64,000 nt of DNA from Chryseobacterium nakagawai (GTDB taxonomy: Bacteria > Bacteroidota > Bacteroidia > Flavobacteriales > Weeksellaceae): the NCBI RefSeq assembly GCF_900637665.1, contig NZ_LR134386.1:1852501-1916500 (forward strand), given 5' to 3'. The position numbers and the translations under genes are program-made. The notes below the pieces were generated by a model. The model was not told the DNA's origin. It was given only the letters and a program-made list of their open reading frames with translations, and made no database searches. Shown here piece by piece: positions 54,501-63,087 of this stretch (its first letter is position 1; every line of letters starts with the position of its first letter).

Positions 54501-54594
54501 TATCAGGATACCATTCTGTTACTTTATAGAAGGTTTTTTCTCCTGTTTTAGGAGAAGTATTTCCGGAGATTCTTAAAACGCCTTTTTTTGCCAT
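51538..54594 (-). CDS. Type VI effector-like peptidoglycan hydrolase (PG-binding, M15, GH19)
   Basis: 1018 aa, no signal peptide. Two Ig-like repeat regions (about 1-235 and 270-395) are joined by a Pro/Asn-rich linker (236-270). Then come a PG-binding-1 type domain (about 436-495), an M15-type peptidase-like domain (about 550-700) with H-x5-D (601-607) and H-x-D (677-679), and a GH19 chitinase/lysozyme-like domain (about 740-905; INKESEGFKYN with likely catalytic Glu 792, GRGLIQLTG 817-825, SAGWFW). Two cell-wall-cutting activities in one chain, downstream of LysM and DUF4280 spike genes, fit a Bacteroidota T6SS effector. Immunity proteins should be periplasmic, matching the lipoproteins that follow. 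Confidence 0.87.
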   Translation of the reverse strand: MAKKGVLRISGNTSPKTGEKTFYKVTEWYPDTPANEKNEALVTWELFRKRPDGQFTTTSIKKKVGEFTFGKDSWQETFRVEGYLNSPEGKEPMSIIVQPQKNEQPPSTEKNILEVKLTFQDGTAVNKKLSYKDRLTATAKCQGLEGEHIILTLWEDDENGDGHNNKNQSIVKSPPVLVDSQGNARWNFTLLNTYIALANQREDDKKQHEYYVTAEYNGKLKASDNATADNPEYKAPPAPSRQPNAPKPQPNPNSPKGSTRPNSPNNQPDKKGVITQVKLTDKNGKEFGKNPKYGETIIVHIESKNLVGKKYILKIWEHDLIGDNDLLYSHEHTFLADKINLSMPLTPAMQKTGEVGNNPKNPDSGEYWKGGQQEIFAEVIFLNLSSKSQTIDVDIIEAPKPQNNGTTPSGVQNQPKADPKNCGGKFCIDKNAPPSELIREINIRLSGFGGNVPTDKFTDRSEKMVKQFQKDYMKVPETGKVCGNVLRAIDEFSKNFDISTTFWNQMKCDCSTKGKKATSVLRGIQETNSCDGFGDGTGKGTYKSTSKTEAYHKYEYPGIHRSLLFGFKALQFYFSKQTTYKIDHFTSGYRCRFKNYSTTNHQGKAIDMQFSKGTWAIRGENKKNLVELRNMRDTLFVKYLGAQKEWPNTNLFSIEPIDLLYNSKGKVRFDHTFSWIHMDVRQFDAQYLEDKYFCKSLTALNGKSIVQLAIEAGYANTCSCYSSYQSQAAAPQAAGSCACNKDITKEQLKGIATGASQANIDKYFDGFNQTFKKFNINSCLQKIHFLAQINKESEGFKYNVELGDAAYLAPYKGWHGRGLIQLTGKENYEAFQAAIGEDVTSSAEARDKVAKSPYATYSAGWFWDKRAVLNSHADNNDFIYICYCVNGGFNHIDDRLESVKNGFESLYSKCTTSKGKTTDYKFKDSKAYDNKKAAFAWGLWHDPQFDKKGCKKDKQLAIEGYQRVVDLTKDTDTTTNYYGIQGLSYFSDLVTTKIVDKKTKKFVNVRKAALKRLNDLKK

Positions 54595-54612
54595 GATCTT
54601 TAGTTTTTAGGG

Positions 54613-55461
54613 TTACCAGGCGTATGCCTCCTTTTCATCAGTTTCTGCCTTGAATTTGTCAAAATTTACAACAGGGTTATACACCTGTTGCTCCTGGCTA
54701 TCAGCATTGTTAACCTGGCCTTTTCCCGTCTCATTTTGTTGACCATGTTTTAAGATGGTAATCTTTCCTCCTGTAGTACACATCAATTCAGATATTTCAG
54801 TCAGGCAGCATTTCCCCATAATCTTTACTTTTTCGTAAGGTTTTTGCCATTTTCCTGCAGGGGCATAAGCACAAGGAAGATATCCTCCAGGAGTGGGCTT
54901 AAGCTTACATTGTCCAAAAGGCTGCGCAGGAGGGTCAAGCTGTACATCATCTTCGGTTACCGCAAGATAATCTGCTTCTCCTTCCTTATTGTTCCAATAG
55001 TGTTTTTGCTGGCTGGTTACCTTAAATTTAGGAAACTTGAAGCCCTGGTTACACTGTACAGTTCCTTTTTGTATAATAAAATACTTTCCATCATGTGGAC
55101 TTGAACTGCTTTCGCCAGCTTTATCTTTCTTATCTTCTTTCTGTTCTTGTTTTTCGTCTGCTTTTTCGGAGGATTGATTTTCATCAGATGACTCTTCTGA
55201 AGAAGATTCTTCGGGAATTCCTTTATTCTCAGTACTTTCCTGAGATACTGCAACAGCCGAAGTTTGGGATTCCTTTTCCTCAGCGATAAACTGAGGATCT
55301 TCCGGAATCATAATTTTCTTTCCCGGAATGGGTTCCTGCATAATGTCCCCCTCTGAGCAGTGGAGGTTGTGATAGGTCTTTAAAATGCCTTCGTTTTTCA
55401 GCTTGAATTGCTGAGCCAGCGAACTAAATGTATCGCCTTGCTGTATGACATAACTTTTCAT
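54613..55461 (-). CDS. LysM-DUF4280 (PAAR-like) spike-tip protein
   Basis: 282 aa. LysM domain at about 3-50 (YVIQQGDTFSSLAQQFKLKN), a Glu/Ser/Lys-rich low-complexity linker (about 55-120), then DUF4280 (about 125-240): KGTVQCNQGFKFPKFKV, PAQPFGQCKLKPTPGGYLPCAYAPAGKWQKPYEKVKIMG and LMCTTGGKITILKHGQ. DUF4280 is a PAAR-like domain that caps the T6SS spike in Bacteroidota and carries effectors. It lies 18 nt before the effector gene and 1 nt after the LysM gene. Confidence 0.9.
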   Translation of the reverse strand: MKSYVIQQGDTFSSLAQQFKLKNEGILKTYHNLHCSEGDIMQEPIPGKKIMIPEDPQFIAEEKESQTSAVAVSQESTENKGIPEESSSEESSDENQSSEKADEKQEQKEDKKDKAGESSSSPHDGKYFIIQKGTVQCNQGFKFPKFKVTSQQKHYWNNKEGEADYLAVTEDDVQLDPPAQPFGQCKLKPTPGGYLPCAYAPAGKWQKPYEKVKIMGKCCLTEISELMCTTGGKITILKHGQQNETGKGQVNNADSQEQQVYNPVVNFDKFKAETDEKEAYAW

Positions 55462-55462
55462 A

Positions 55463-56485
55463 TTATCCTTGTGTTATCGTGATTGTGTGTTTTTGAACTG
55501 ACTCTGCTTCACGCCATAAGTTGATAGTAGCTGAGGCCTGAAGAAGGTTTTTATTTTTCTTATGAGTGGTGTATTGAATAATAATGCTTCCAGAAACGGG
55601 ATCATCAACCGGTTTATTATATTGGTTTCCTGTTCTTAGTTCCTGTAAGCTGTAAAGCGCTGTGATATTTCCCGTTAAAATGGTTGTAACATGATCCTGA
55701 TTTTCATCTTTTTGCTCAATTTCCATAGTGCATTGAACAGGAAAAGAGTTTTGTAAGAAATAAAATGATTCTGCCCATGCTGCTTTCCTATGAAACCATT
55801 CCATTCTGGGGAACAGGGTCTGAAAGAGTAGGGTACTTTGTAATTGACGTAGGAAAAAAATTTCATCTGAAATATTTTTTTCAAAAGTATCCATATAACG
55901 TTCAGAAATTTCTCCGACAAAGAAATCAAGGTCTTTTCGTTTGCCAGCAAAGTTTTCAGTAATTTTTTTATGATCTGCAAATCCGGTTATTTTGCCTGAA
56001 TCATTTACGATAATATCAATAGGCATAATGCTCTTCATACAGGTAATTGATAGATTACTCATGGTAGCATCCGGAGGGTTTCCGTTTGATGTAAATTGAT
56101 CCTGGCTATAAGACAATATATAATGATTTTGTTTTTTGTCTTTATATATATCAAGATTTACATGATAATCTATTTTTAAAAGAGACTCAAATGGACTTTC
56201 AAAAGCTTCAGTAACTTTATAGGCTTTTTCAAAAAATGAATCGGACAGTTGTGAAAAAGGAAGTATATTTTTTCTTTCCAGATTTTTTTGTTTTTCAGTT
56301 TTAATATGGATCGGAACGAAAACATTTTTAACTTCATTAAGGTTATCAAACCAGATTCTATCCAATCTCTGGCAGTGGGAATTATGAAATAGCTTAAGTT
56401 CCTCGCCGGTCATACCCAACCGGGAAGCAATGGAATTCAGGGTGTCCCCGTTGCGAACCTTATATTCTAAAAAATCAATATCCAT
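55463..56485 (-). CDS. LysM-domain protein, likely T6SS effector-associated
   Basis: 340 aa. N-terminal LysM (about 5-55: YKVRNGDTLNSIASRLGMTGEELKLFHNSHC), then a region without recognised domain. LysM proteins of this size are often found directly upstream of DUF4280 genes in the T6SS subtype iii loci and may act as adaptor or baseplate-linked chaperone. First gene of the effector unit, 1 nt before the DUF4280 gene. No core T6SS genes (tssB, tssC, hcp) are in the window, so this is an orphan effector island. Confidence 0.85.
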   Translation of the reverse strand: MDIDFLEYKVRNGDTLNSIASRLGMTGEELKLFHNSHCQRLDRIWFDNLNEVKNVFVPIHIKTEKQKNLERKNILPFSQLSDSFFEKAYKVTEAFESPFESLLKIDYHVNLDIYKDKKQNHYILSYSQDQFTSNGNPPDATMSNLSITCMKSIMPIDIIVNDSGKITGFADHKKITENFAGKRKDLDFFVGEISERYMDTFEKNISDEIFFLRQLQSTLLFQTLFPRMEWFHRKAAWAESFYFLQNSFPVQCTMEIEQKDENQDHVTTILTGNITALYSLQELRTGNQYNKPVDDPVSGSIIIQYTTHKKNKNLLQASATINLWREAESVQKHTITITQG

Positions 56486-56684
56486 TCAACGTGAATTATA
56501 GTATAAAGCTATTAAAAAACTATATTTGAAATTAATTTTTAAGGTTAAATTTGAAAAATTGTAGTAAAACTACGACAAAGAATCCTCAGGAGTTTTGACT
56601 CAAAATCATCAAAAGATTTAATAATTTTGCGAGAACTGAATACAATGATGTCAGGAGATATTCCCAACTGTTAAGCACAATAAT

Positions 56685-57326
56685 ATGAAAAATAAATATT
56701 TACAAAGCCTTCTTATATTACTGGTTACATTTCATTTTGGATATGCTGGAAATTTACCTTATAAGTTTTCTTTGGTAAAAGAAGATACTATAAGAATTAA
56801 GGAAAGCCTTAATGAAGTAGATATTGATGCCAATGAATATCTGAAAGATCACTTGAAGCCTATTCAGGATAATTTTAAGAGAATTAATTCTATAACAGAA
56901 TGGACTTCCATCAAAAAGAAAAGTATTGAAGGGGAGTCAGCTGAAGGTGGAGAGGCTATGTATTATTATAAGAATAAACGGCTGGAAAAAATTATGGCCA
57001 GGCATTATGGAGAATTGGGGCAGGTGTTGATAGAATATTACCTGATGAATGGAAAGCTATCCTTTGTTTTTGAAAAAGACTATAAGTACAATCGTCCGCT
57101 ATTTTATGATATAAAGGCAATGAAGGAAAATAATGATACAGAAGCTTTTGATTTTCAGAAATCAGAGATTACAGACACTCGAAATTACTTTGAAAAAGGA
57201 TCTCTGCTGCATATTGTGAACAGCCAGGACTGTGGTGCTCCTTTCAGTGGAGAGTATATGAGAGAGGAGGATAAAAGCATTAAAGATGCTTTTCAAAGAC
57301 TTCTAAAGTTAGAGAAAGAGAAGTAG
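56685..57326 (+). CDS. Secreted protein of unknown function
   Basis: 213 aa with a signal peptide (cut after HFGYAG or nearby). The mature part is charged, with a beta-rich middle (EGGEAMYYYKNKRLEKIMARHYGELGQVLIEYYLMNGKLSFVFEKDYKYN), resembling a single-domain periplasmic protein. Promoter-like TAATTTTG at 56622-56629. Divergent from the type VI unit, so it may be unrelated, though it borders it. No family recognised. Confidence 0.75.
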   Translation: MKNKYLQSLLILLVTFHFGYAGNLPYKFSLVKEDTIRIKESLNEVDIDANEYLKDHLKPIQDNFKRINSITEWTSIKKKSIEGESAEGGEAMYYYKNKRLEKIMARHYGELGQVLIEYYLMNGKLSFVFEKDYKYNRPLFYDIKAMKENNDTEAFDFQKSEITDTRNYFEKGSLLHIVNSQDCGAPFSGEYMREEDKSIKDAFQRLLKLEKEK

Positions 57327-57417
57327 TATTTTTTATTTGAGTATTCTTGATACACATAACGTTTTAAACTTAAAAAACATAAGTATTTAAAAAGTCTTTT
57401 GTGCCTAAAAAACTAAG

Positions 57418-57954
57418 CTATTTAGTATCTTTAATAAGGGTAAGACGTTCCTCAACCTGTTTGATCTTAGTAATCCAGTAATTGATCCCTTCCTGATTAG
57501 TCACTGTTTTCTTAAATGCATTGCGGTTCACTGTCCATAGTTTAGAGCCATTTTGCTGATATTCAATTTCACGCTCCCTTTTGGTTTCCGGTTCTATGCG
57601 GTATCTCCAATACACCAAGGAGTGCATGTATTCTGCACGGATTTTTTCAAGATAGGAGATGATGGCTTTTCGGTCCTGGGGAATATATCCCGGCCCTGAA
57701 CATCCACAGGAATGAAAGGTAATTCCTACAGTGTACAGATCTTTAATATGTGCCCATTGCTTATGGTCATTTTTTGCCGGTGATTCAAAGTCCAGGCCCA
57801 TATTGGCCATAAGATTCCCACATTCGGGGCACTTGGCTTCTACGGAGATCTGAGCATCTCTGTCTACATCTTTTAAAACACGACGTTTGAAGGTTTTCTG
57901 ACAGTTGAAACAAGCATAATGACATTTATAAACCATCATGGCATATCGGCACAT
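57418..57954 (-). CDS. Zinc-ribbon protein of unknown function
   Basis: 178 aa with an N-terminal pair of Cys knuckles (YACFNCQKTFKRR and KCPECGNLMANMG) forming a zinc ribbon, then FESPAKNDHKQWAHIKDL, FHSCGCSGPGYIPQDRKAI and a charged helical C-terminus. No family recognised. It lies 29 nt downstream of the 160-aa gene on the same strand, so the two are a unit. Start at 57954 (MCRYAMMVYKCH). Confidence 0.75.
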   Translation of the reverse strand: MCRYAMMVYKCHYACFNCQKTFKRRVLKDVDRDAQISVEAKCPECGNLMANMGLDFESPAKNDHKQWAHIKDLYTVGITFHSCGCSGPGYIPQDRKAIISYLEKIRAEYMHSLVYWRYRIEPETKREREIEYQQNGSKLWTVNRNAFKKTVTNQEGINYWITKIKQVEERLTLIKDTK

Positions 57955-57983
57955 AGTTAATCTTTTGTTTTTTTAGTTATTAA

Positions 57984-58466
57984 TTATTTTTTCTCTTCAT
58001 AGCTGATTCCCATAAAACTACTGGCACTTCGTGGATCATATACGGACCAGACACTTCCCCACGGAAAAATGAAAGTACAGCTTGGATAAGGTGTTTTCTT
58101 TTTCTGGGTTGGAGGTACTCCCAAAATTAAGCTCAGAAATTTATTATTCCGGTGGAATACCTGCATTTCTTTTTCTTCAGTCCACTCATTCCAGTCTTTG
58201 GCATCAGTCTTTTCCCATGTATGCATATGAATGCTATGCAGCTGATCTCCCAAAAAGCAGAGACTGAAGGAAAGTTGATGGCTTTCAACTTCTATAGTCT
58301 TAAAATAATACCAAAAATATCCGGTTTTTACATCCCACCTATTTTGATACTTTTCCTTATAAAAATCAGTCTGTTTCAGCTGTTCAAGCAGCATTCCCTT
58401 ATACAATTGAGTATTGAACTCTATGAGTTTTAGGCTGCCATTTTCATTGTTAACCAGCATATTCAA
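57984..58466 (-). CDS. Protein of unknown function
   Basis: 160 aa without signal peptide, rich in aromatic residues (RWDVKTGYFWYYFKTIEVESHQLSFSLCFLGDQLHSIHMHTW), compatible with a small beta-barrel or cystatin-like fold. Start at 58466, with a second in-frame Met two codons later. Co-directional with the zinc-ribbon protein. No family recognised. Confidence 0.75.
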   Translation of the reverse strand: MNMLVNNENGSLKLIEFNTQLYKGMLLEQLKQTDFYKEKYQNRWDVKTGYFWYYFKTIEVESHQLSFSLCFLGDQLHSIHMHTWEKTDAKDWNEWTEEKEMQVFHRNNKFLSLILGVPPTQKKKTPYPSCTFIFPWGSVWSVYDPRSASSFMGISYEEKK

Positions 58467-58554
58467 AAAAAATGAAGCTATAAATATACCCGTTTTTTCT
58501 TTACAGACAACGAATAATATTTACAGCTTCCAGTAGAAATAGAAAATATCGGTG

Positions 58555-60837
58555 TTACGGATTTGATATAATTAATGTTGAAGGAATATCGGAGAGCCAA
58601 AGACTCTTCGTATCGATCAGGCTTTTCCAGCTTTTGCTGCTGATGAGCATCAAATCCTGAGAGTTCAGGAATTCTTTTTCAATTTTTTTATCGTTATACA
58701 ACGTGATATGATTAGGAGCCACCTGTTCAATACTTCGGATCAACTCTTTTACCTCAATATTATTACGGATTTGTCCTGCAGCATCAAGAATGATAATCTG
58801 AGAATTGTTATTATTAATCAGTCTTTTGGCGTATTCAAGAAGATAGAAATCACTTAAATTAAAGATGGGAACAAATACCTTATCGGCAGCATTGAAGCCT
58901 TTCTCTACCAAAACACCTACAGGAATATTGGCTTTATCCAGGATCTGTAGCGTGAAGTCATCAAAAGGAGAATTGTTAAAGATATTCCCTTTGCCTTTTA
59001 CGGTATTTAAAAGCTTTTCAGGATTAATAATCTTGGTGGTAAAACCTAATAATCTTCCTAATAAACTTCCTTCATACATAGACTTTCCAAGCATGATAAG
59101 GAGAAGGTCATAATGACCTTTGTTGGTAATGCTGGTCAGATCATTTTCTATATCTGTAGAGGCTTTAAAAAGAGTAGTGACCTCCAGATTCAACTCATGT
59201 GATTTTTCAATGACATTCTGAAACTGGGATTCTTCATATTCATCCATATCATAAGCATGCATTTCATCCACAGGGGCAATATTCATGGCGGTGATACTTT
59301 TATTGCCATTCATTTTATGGGTGAAATCATGGGCCAGTTTTAATAATGTGCTTCCAGACTCTGGTTTATCAAAAGATAATAATACCCTATATTTTGAATC
59401 GTTGGACGAATCAACAAGTTCACCTGCTTCTTTTCTGGATTTAAAAACAAAATTAATGAAGTCTAAAGCAGGACCTGTCATAAAAGTTGTAAACAGGGCC
59501 ATAATAACAAGCATTGCAAAGATTTCCGGACCTAATACGCCCAAATCATATCCAATATTCAGAACGATAAGTTCCATTAAACCTCTCGTGTTCATCAAAG
59601 CACCTATGGTTAAACTTTCTTTCCAATTTATTCCGACAAACTTGGCGGTAAGTGCACTTCCTGCAAACTTTCCAACAACAGCAGTTAAAATAATAAATCC
59701 GGCAGTCATCCAAAGATGGCTGTCATTCAGTAGGCCAATTTGTGTACGAAGTCCTGTGAAGACAAAGAATAAGGGTAGAAGGAGAACCAGGGCCACATCT
59801 TCTACTTTATCAATAAACAGGGTACGGAATTTTGCATTTTCCGGCATGATCGCTCCTGCCATAAATGCTCCAAATAAAGCATGAATTCCAATGACTTCAG
59901 TGATGTATGATGATAAGATCAGTGTAAGGAAGAAAATAGCTACCATCGGTTTACTGATCGTATTCTTTCCTGCCTGAAGATCTCCGATTCTTTTCAGAAA
60001 TGGTCTTACAATTTTGATCATCAGAAAAACATAGGCAATAGCCATGATAATAACATAAATGGAGCTTGTAAAAGAACCTGCTTTTACAATAGCAATTACA
60101 GCCGCAAGAATACACCATGCCGTAATATCATCTGCTGCTGCACAGGTAATAACGATAGTTCCAAGCTTGGTTTTCTGAAGATTTCTTTCCTGAACGATTC
60201 TTGCCAATACCGGGAAGGCAGTAATACTCATAGAAATAGCAATAAACAAAGCAAAGGATGTAAACTGAATACCCACAGGTGAAAATTCCTGATAAATGAA
60301 ATAGGATAAACCTATTCCGAGTGCAAAAGGGATAATGATGCTGGCATGGCTAATCACTACGGCATCGTGAGCTTTCTTTCTTAAAACACTCAGGTCCAGC
60401 TCCATTCCTACAATATACATGAATAAAATAAGCCCGATCTGGCTCAAAAACTGTAAGTTTCCTAATGATTCTTTCGGAAAAAGGAAGGCTGAAAATTCAG
60501 GAAAGTACATCCCTAAAAGTGATGGTCCCAAAATGATCCCCGCAATCATTTCTCCAATCACGGAAGGTTGCCTGATCTTCATACAAATCCATCCGAAAAG
60601 CCTCGCTGTAAGGATGATCGTAACAATCTGTGCCAGTAATAATGCTAAAGGGTGATGAAGATTTGTTTTAAATGACTCCTGAAAATTATCCCAGGTAGAT
60701 CCTGTGCTGGTTTTAGCAACAATATTTTCCTTAATTTCCAATGTTTGTCCTTCAATAATGAAGAAATACATCAGACAGGAAAAGATCGCTATGGTAGTGA
60801 TGTAGAAAATTAAATTTCTGTATTTCCCCCAATTCAT
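58555..60837 (-). CDS. Cation:proton antiporter (CPA2/Kef-type)
   Basis: 760 aa; the ATG at 60837 is preferred over an in-frame TTG at 60858. Twelve to thirteen membrane helices (about 1-450) with QPSVIGEMIAGIILGPSLLG, FLSQIGLILFMYIVGMELDLSVLRK, CAAADDITAWCILAAVIA (the D-D ion-binding motif of the CPA2 family) and GALMNTRGLMELIVLNIGYDLG. The C-terminal 300 residues form two universal-stress-like domains. It exchanges Na+ or K+ for H+ across the inner membrane. Monocistronic. The 378-nt gap that follows holds only a duplicated GTTAAGAAAA motif. Confidence 0.92.
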   Translation of the reverse strand: MNWGKYRNLIFYITTIAIFSCLMYFFIIEGQTLEIKENIVAKTSTGSTWDNFQESFKTNLHHPLALLLAQIVTIILTARLFGWICMKIRQPSVIGEMIAGIILGPSLLGMYFPEFSAFLFPKESLGNLQFLSQIGLILFMYIVGMELDLSVLRKKAHDAVVISHASIIIPFALGIGLSYFIYQEFSPVGIQFTSFALFIAISMSITAFPVLARIVQERNLQKTKLGTIVITCAAADDITAWCILAAVIAIVKAGSFTSSIYVIIMAIAYVFLMIKIVRPFLKRIGDLQAGKNTISKPMVAIFFLTLILSSYITEVIGIHALFGAFMAGAIMPENAKFRTLFIDKVEDVALVLLLPLFFVFTGLRTQIGLLNDSHLWMTAGFIILTAVVGKFAGSALTAKFVGINWKESLTIGALMNTRGLMELIVLNIGYDLGVLGPEIFAMLVIMALFTTFMTGPALDFINFVFKSRKEAGELVDSSNDSKYRVLLSFDKPESGSTLLKLAHDFTHKMNGNKSITAMNIAPVDEMHAYDMDEYEESQFQNVIEKSHELNLEVTTLFKASTDIENDLTSITNKGHYDLLLIMLGKSMYEGSLLGRLLGFTTKIINPEKLLNTVKGKGNIFNNSPFDDFTLQILDKANIPVGVLVEKGFNAADKVFVPIFNLSDFYLLEYAKRLINNNNSQIIILDAAGQIRNNIEVKELIRSIEQVAPNHITLYNDKKIEKEFLNSQDLMLISSKSWKSLIDTKSLWLSDIPSTLIISNP

Positions 60838-61237
60838 GATTCCTTTATTTTGATGCAAAGGTGATAAGAAAATGTTTACAGTAAAAGAGCTTGTTTTTAA
60901 AATGTAATGAATACGGTGAAAAATGTAATAAAATCCTGGTGTTGAAATTTTTTTGAATTTTATGATTTGAGTATGACTTAGGAAACTGGAGCGTTAAGAA
61001 AATGAAGTCTGTGAACGTTAAGAAAACTCTATTGTCTGAGTGCGGGACTATTTTTGATAATAAAAATACAATGCTACCGCACGAGTTTAGAGTTTTTAGA
61101 GAACTGATTTCATTTTTAGCGGAAGGGTCCAGGTTTTGAATTTTTCGTTCTTTTGTTTCAAGACAAAAGAACATATAGGATAAGATTCTGTAATTTGATA
61201 ATAAAAGAACACTGCGTTTGGAAAACAGAAAAAAGTT

Positions 61238-61948
61238 TTATTTTGTAAATAATTCCGTTAATGAGTTTTTGTAAGCATCACCCATCTGAAGCTTTAAAAA
61301 ATGGCCATCATCTGAAAGAATGGTAGTGATAATTTCATTGGTTCCTAAAACTTTGATAGAAGAAAGGGCAACGATCTCTTTTTTATTAATTTGTGCAAAA
61401 TCCTTGGCAGGAAGCATTTCCAGTAGGCTTTTAAAATTAAGGTTCTTTAAAACGATGGTGATTCCATCATTCAGAATAATATCCTTGTCACGACTGTCGA
61501 TTTCTGAAGTCTTGATATAGGCTATCTGTTCTGTGAGAATAACGGTTTTCCCGATATTGCTATTCCACTCGATAAAGGCTTTCTTCTGAGGGGTGCTGAT
61601 TTGTTCTTTAGCCTTTTCAAAAGCCTGGATCAAACGCTCTTTTTTGATGGGTTTTCGTACATAATCAACTACACTAAGATCAAACGCTTCAGCTGCATAT
61701 TCTTTGTAAGCTGTCGTAAAGATTATTTTTTTAGAGCCGGAGATAATTTCTGCGACCTGAAGTCCTGTCATTCCGGGCATTTCAATATCCAGAATACAGA
61801 GATTGCAATCCAGGGAATCAATCTCATTCAGAAAAATTTTGGGATCATTAAATGCTTTTACAACTTCTACGTCATCAATCTGTTCACATAGAAGTTTCAA
61901 ATAGCTGATGGCTAATAATTCATCATCCAGAATAACGCATTTTATCAT
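61238..61948 (-). CDS. LytTR-type response regulator
   Basis: 236 aa with an N-terminal receiver (about 1-120; CVILDDELLAISYL acidic pocket, ILDIEMPGMTGLQVAE with phosphoacceptor Asp about 55, FTTAYKEYAAEAFDLSVVDYVRKP with the conserved Thr/Lys) and a C-terminal LytTR DNA-binding domain (about 140-235). The gene overlaps the sensor kinase by 26 nt, a typical LytS/LytR pair. Such pairs regulate cell wall, competence or virulence genes; the target here is unknown. Confidence 0.94.
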   Translation of the reverse strand: MIKCVILDDELLAISYLKLLCEQIDDVEVVKAFNDPKIFLNEIDSLDCNLCILDIEMPGMTGLQVAEIISGSKKIIFTTAYKEYAAEAFDLSVVDYVRKPIKKERLIQAFEKAKEQISTPQKKAFIEWNSNIGKTVILTEQIAYIKTSEIDSRDKDIILNDGITIVLKNLNFKSLLEMLPAKDFAQINKKEIVALSSIKVLGTNEIITTILSDDGHFLKLQMGDAYKNSLTELFTK

Positions 61949-62696
61949 AGAATTCTCCTAAATTGATTTTTAATTCTGCGGTGAAGATACCGTTTTTTGA
62001 ACTTTTTTCAAGCTGGTAATGGGTGTTGTAGATCATTTTTAATCTCTGATCCAGAGATTGGCTCCCAAAGCCACTTTTTTCCTTTTCCAGACTATTCTTT
62101 AATGAAGCCTTATTACTTACTTTCATAGTAAACACCCGGTTTTCCAGTTCCATGAAAATGGAAATAAAAGAATCCTGTGCCAAAAAATCTGTATGTTTAA
62201 AAGCATTTTCGATAAGATCTACGGAAATAAGAGGGGCAAAAACCTTTTCTTCATATATCGAATCCGATTTATTGATCTTGAATTTGATTCTGAAGTCGAA
62301 AAGAGGGTTTACCTTAATTTTATTGATCTCAATAAGGCTTAAGGCGAAGTTTAATTCCTCTTTTGGGCTTACATATTTATTATTGCTTTCGTATAAAATA
62401 TAGTCCAGCACATTCGCCAGTTTATCCAGAGACATATACGTCTGGTAAGCATGAGATTGAACAGAATTAAGAATGTTTTTAAACAAATGTGGATTCAGTT
62501 TTGTTCCGATGTGTTCTAAACGAACTTCATTCAATCTCTGTTCAATAATTTTATTTGATTCTGAAAGCTTAGTATTTCTCTGGTTCAGCTTTTGATTTTT
62601 ACTGAAGAGATAAATACTTACAGCTAGAAAAAAGAAAATGGCAAAAACTCCGATGAATATCAGATAATCATGAATCATGTAGTAATTGCCTTCCAT
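61923..62696 (-). CDS. Sensor histidine kinase (LytS/YehU type)
   Basis: 257 aa. One N-terminal membrane helix (YLIFIGVFAIFFFLAVSIYLFS), a coiled-coil linker (KLNQRNTKLSESNKIIEQRL) and a His_kinase domain with LEHIGTKLNPHLFKNILNSVQSH (the PHFLFN-like box, here PHLFKN). The ATPase part has FAPLISVDLIENAFKHTDF and GFGSQSLDQRLKMIY. Short sensor region with no periplasmic domain, so it senses the membrane or a partner. Overlaps the response regulator. Confidence 0.9.
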   Translation of the reverse strand: MEGNYYMIHDYLIFIGVFAIFFFLAVSIYLFSKNQKLNQRNTKLSESNKIIEQRLNEVRLEHIGTKLNPHLFKNILNSVQSHAYQTYMSLDKLANVLDYILYESNNKYVSPKEELNFALSLIEINKIKVNPLFDFRIKFKINKSDSIYEEKVFAPLISVDLIENAFKHTDFLAQDSFISIFMELENRVFTMKVSNKASLKNSLEKEKSGFGSQSLDQRLKMIYNTHYQLEKSSKNGIFTAELKINLGEFYDKMRYSG

Positions 62697-62715
62697 AAAG
62701 CTATAATTTTTGAAA

Positions 62716-63087
62716 CTATTTTAGCTTCTTAAGAGCGTTTACAGTTACTGTTTCCTCACACTTTTCAAAAGTAATCTCGTAAGATGGATTTTTTTCAGGA
62801 TATGTTATAAGGTAATTGGGACATGGCTTCTTTTGGGCATTACTTCTGTCAAAATCTACCTTTCCGTTGGTAATGATGCTGTCTTTTATAAACTTCTCAT
62901 CAATCTTGTAAGTGTTCATCTCTGTTTTAGCCTCTTCAGAATACTTGAATTCTTTAGAAAGAGATTCTGCAATCACACGGCTGTTCGGTAAGTATCCGCT
63001 GCAGCTTGCTCCTTTTTTGTTTAAGATAAAAAATACGATAAGTAGCCCCGGAAGGAAGCCTATTGCATAAAATTTAAGTTTTTTCAT
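62716..63087 (-). CDS. Small membrane-anchored protein of unknown function
   Basis: 123 aa with an N-terminal hydrophobic segment (FYAIGFLPGLLIVFFIL) and a soluble part with four cysteines (GASCSGYLPNSRVIAES, KKPCPNYLITYP, FEKCEETV). It begins at the nucleotide after the ald stop and ends 19 nt before the sensor kinase, so it is part of an ald-led operon. I do not recognise the family; it may be specific to Flavobacteriia. Confidence 0.78.
   Translation of the reverse strand: MKKLKFYAIGFLPGLLIVFFILNKKGASCSGYLPNSRVIAESLSKEFKYSEEAKTEMNTYKIDEKFIKDSIITNGKVDFDRSNAQKKPCPNYLITYPEKNPSYEITFEKCEETVTVNALKKLK

Noticed and set aside
59285..59884. A 199-aa plus-strand ORF inside the antiporter gene
   Set aside because: Antisense shadow of conserved membrane helices of the CPA2 protein.
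60845..61174. A 109-aa minus-strand ORF upstream of the antiporter
   Set aside because: Composition is that of AT-rich non-coding DNA, it overlaps the antiporter start region, and no family or signal is seen.
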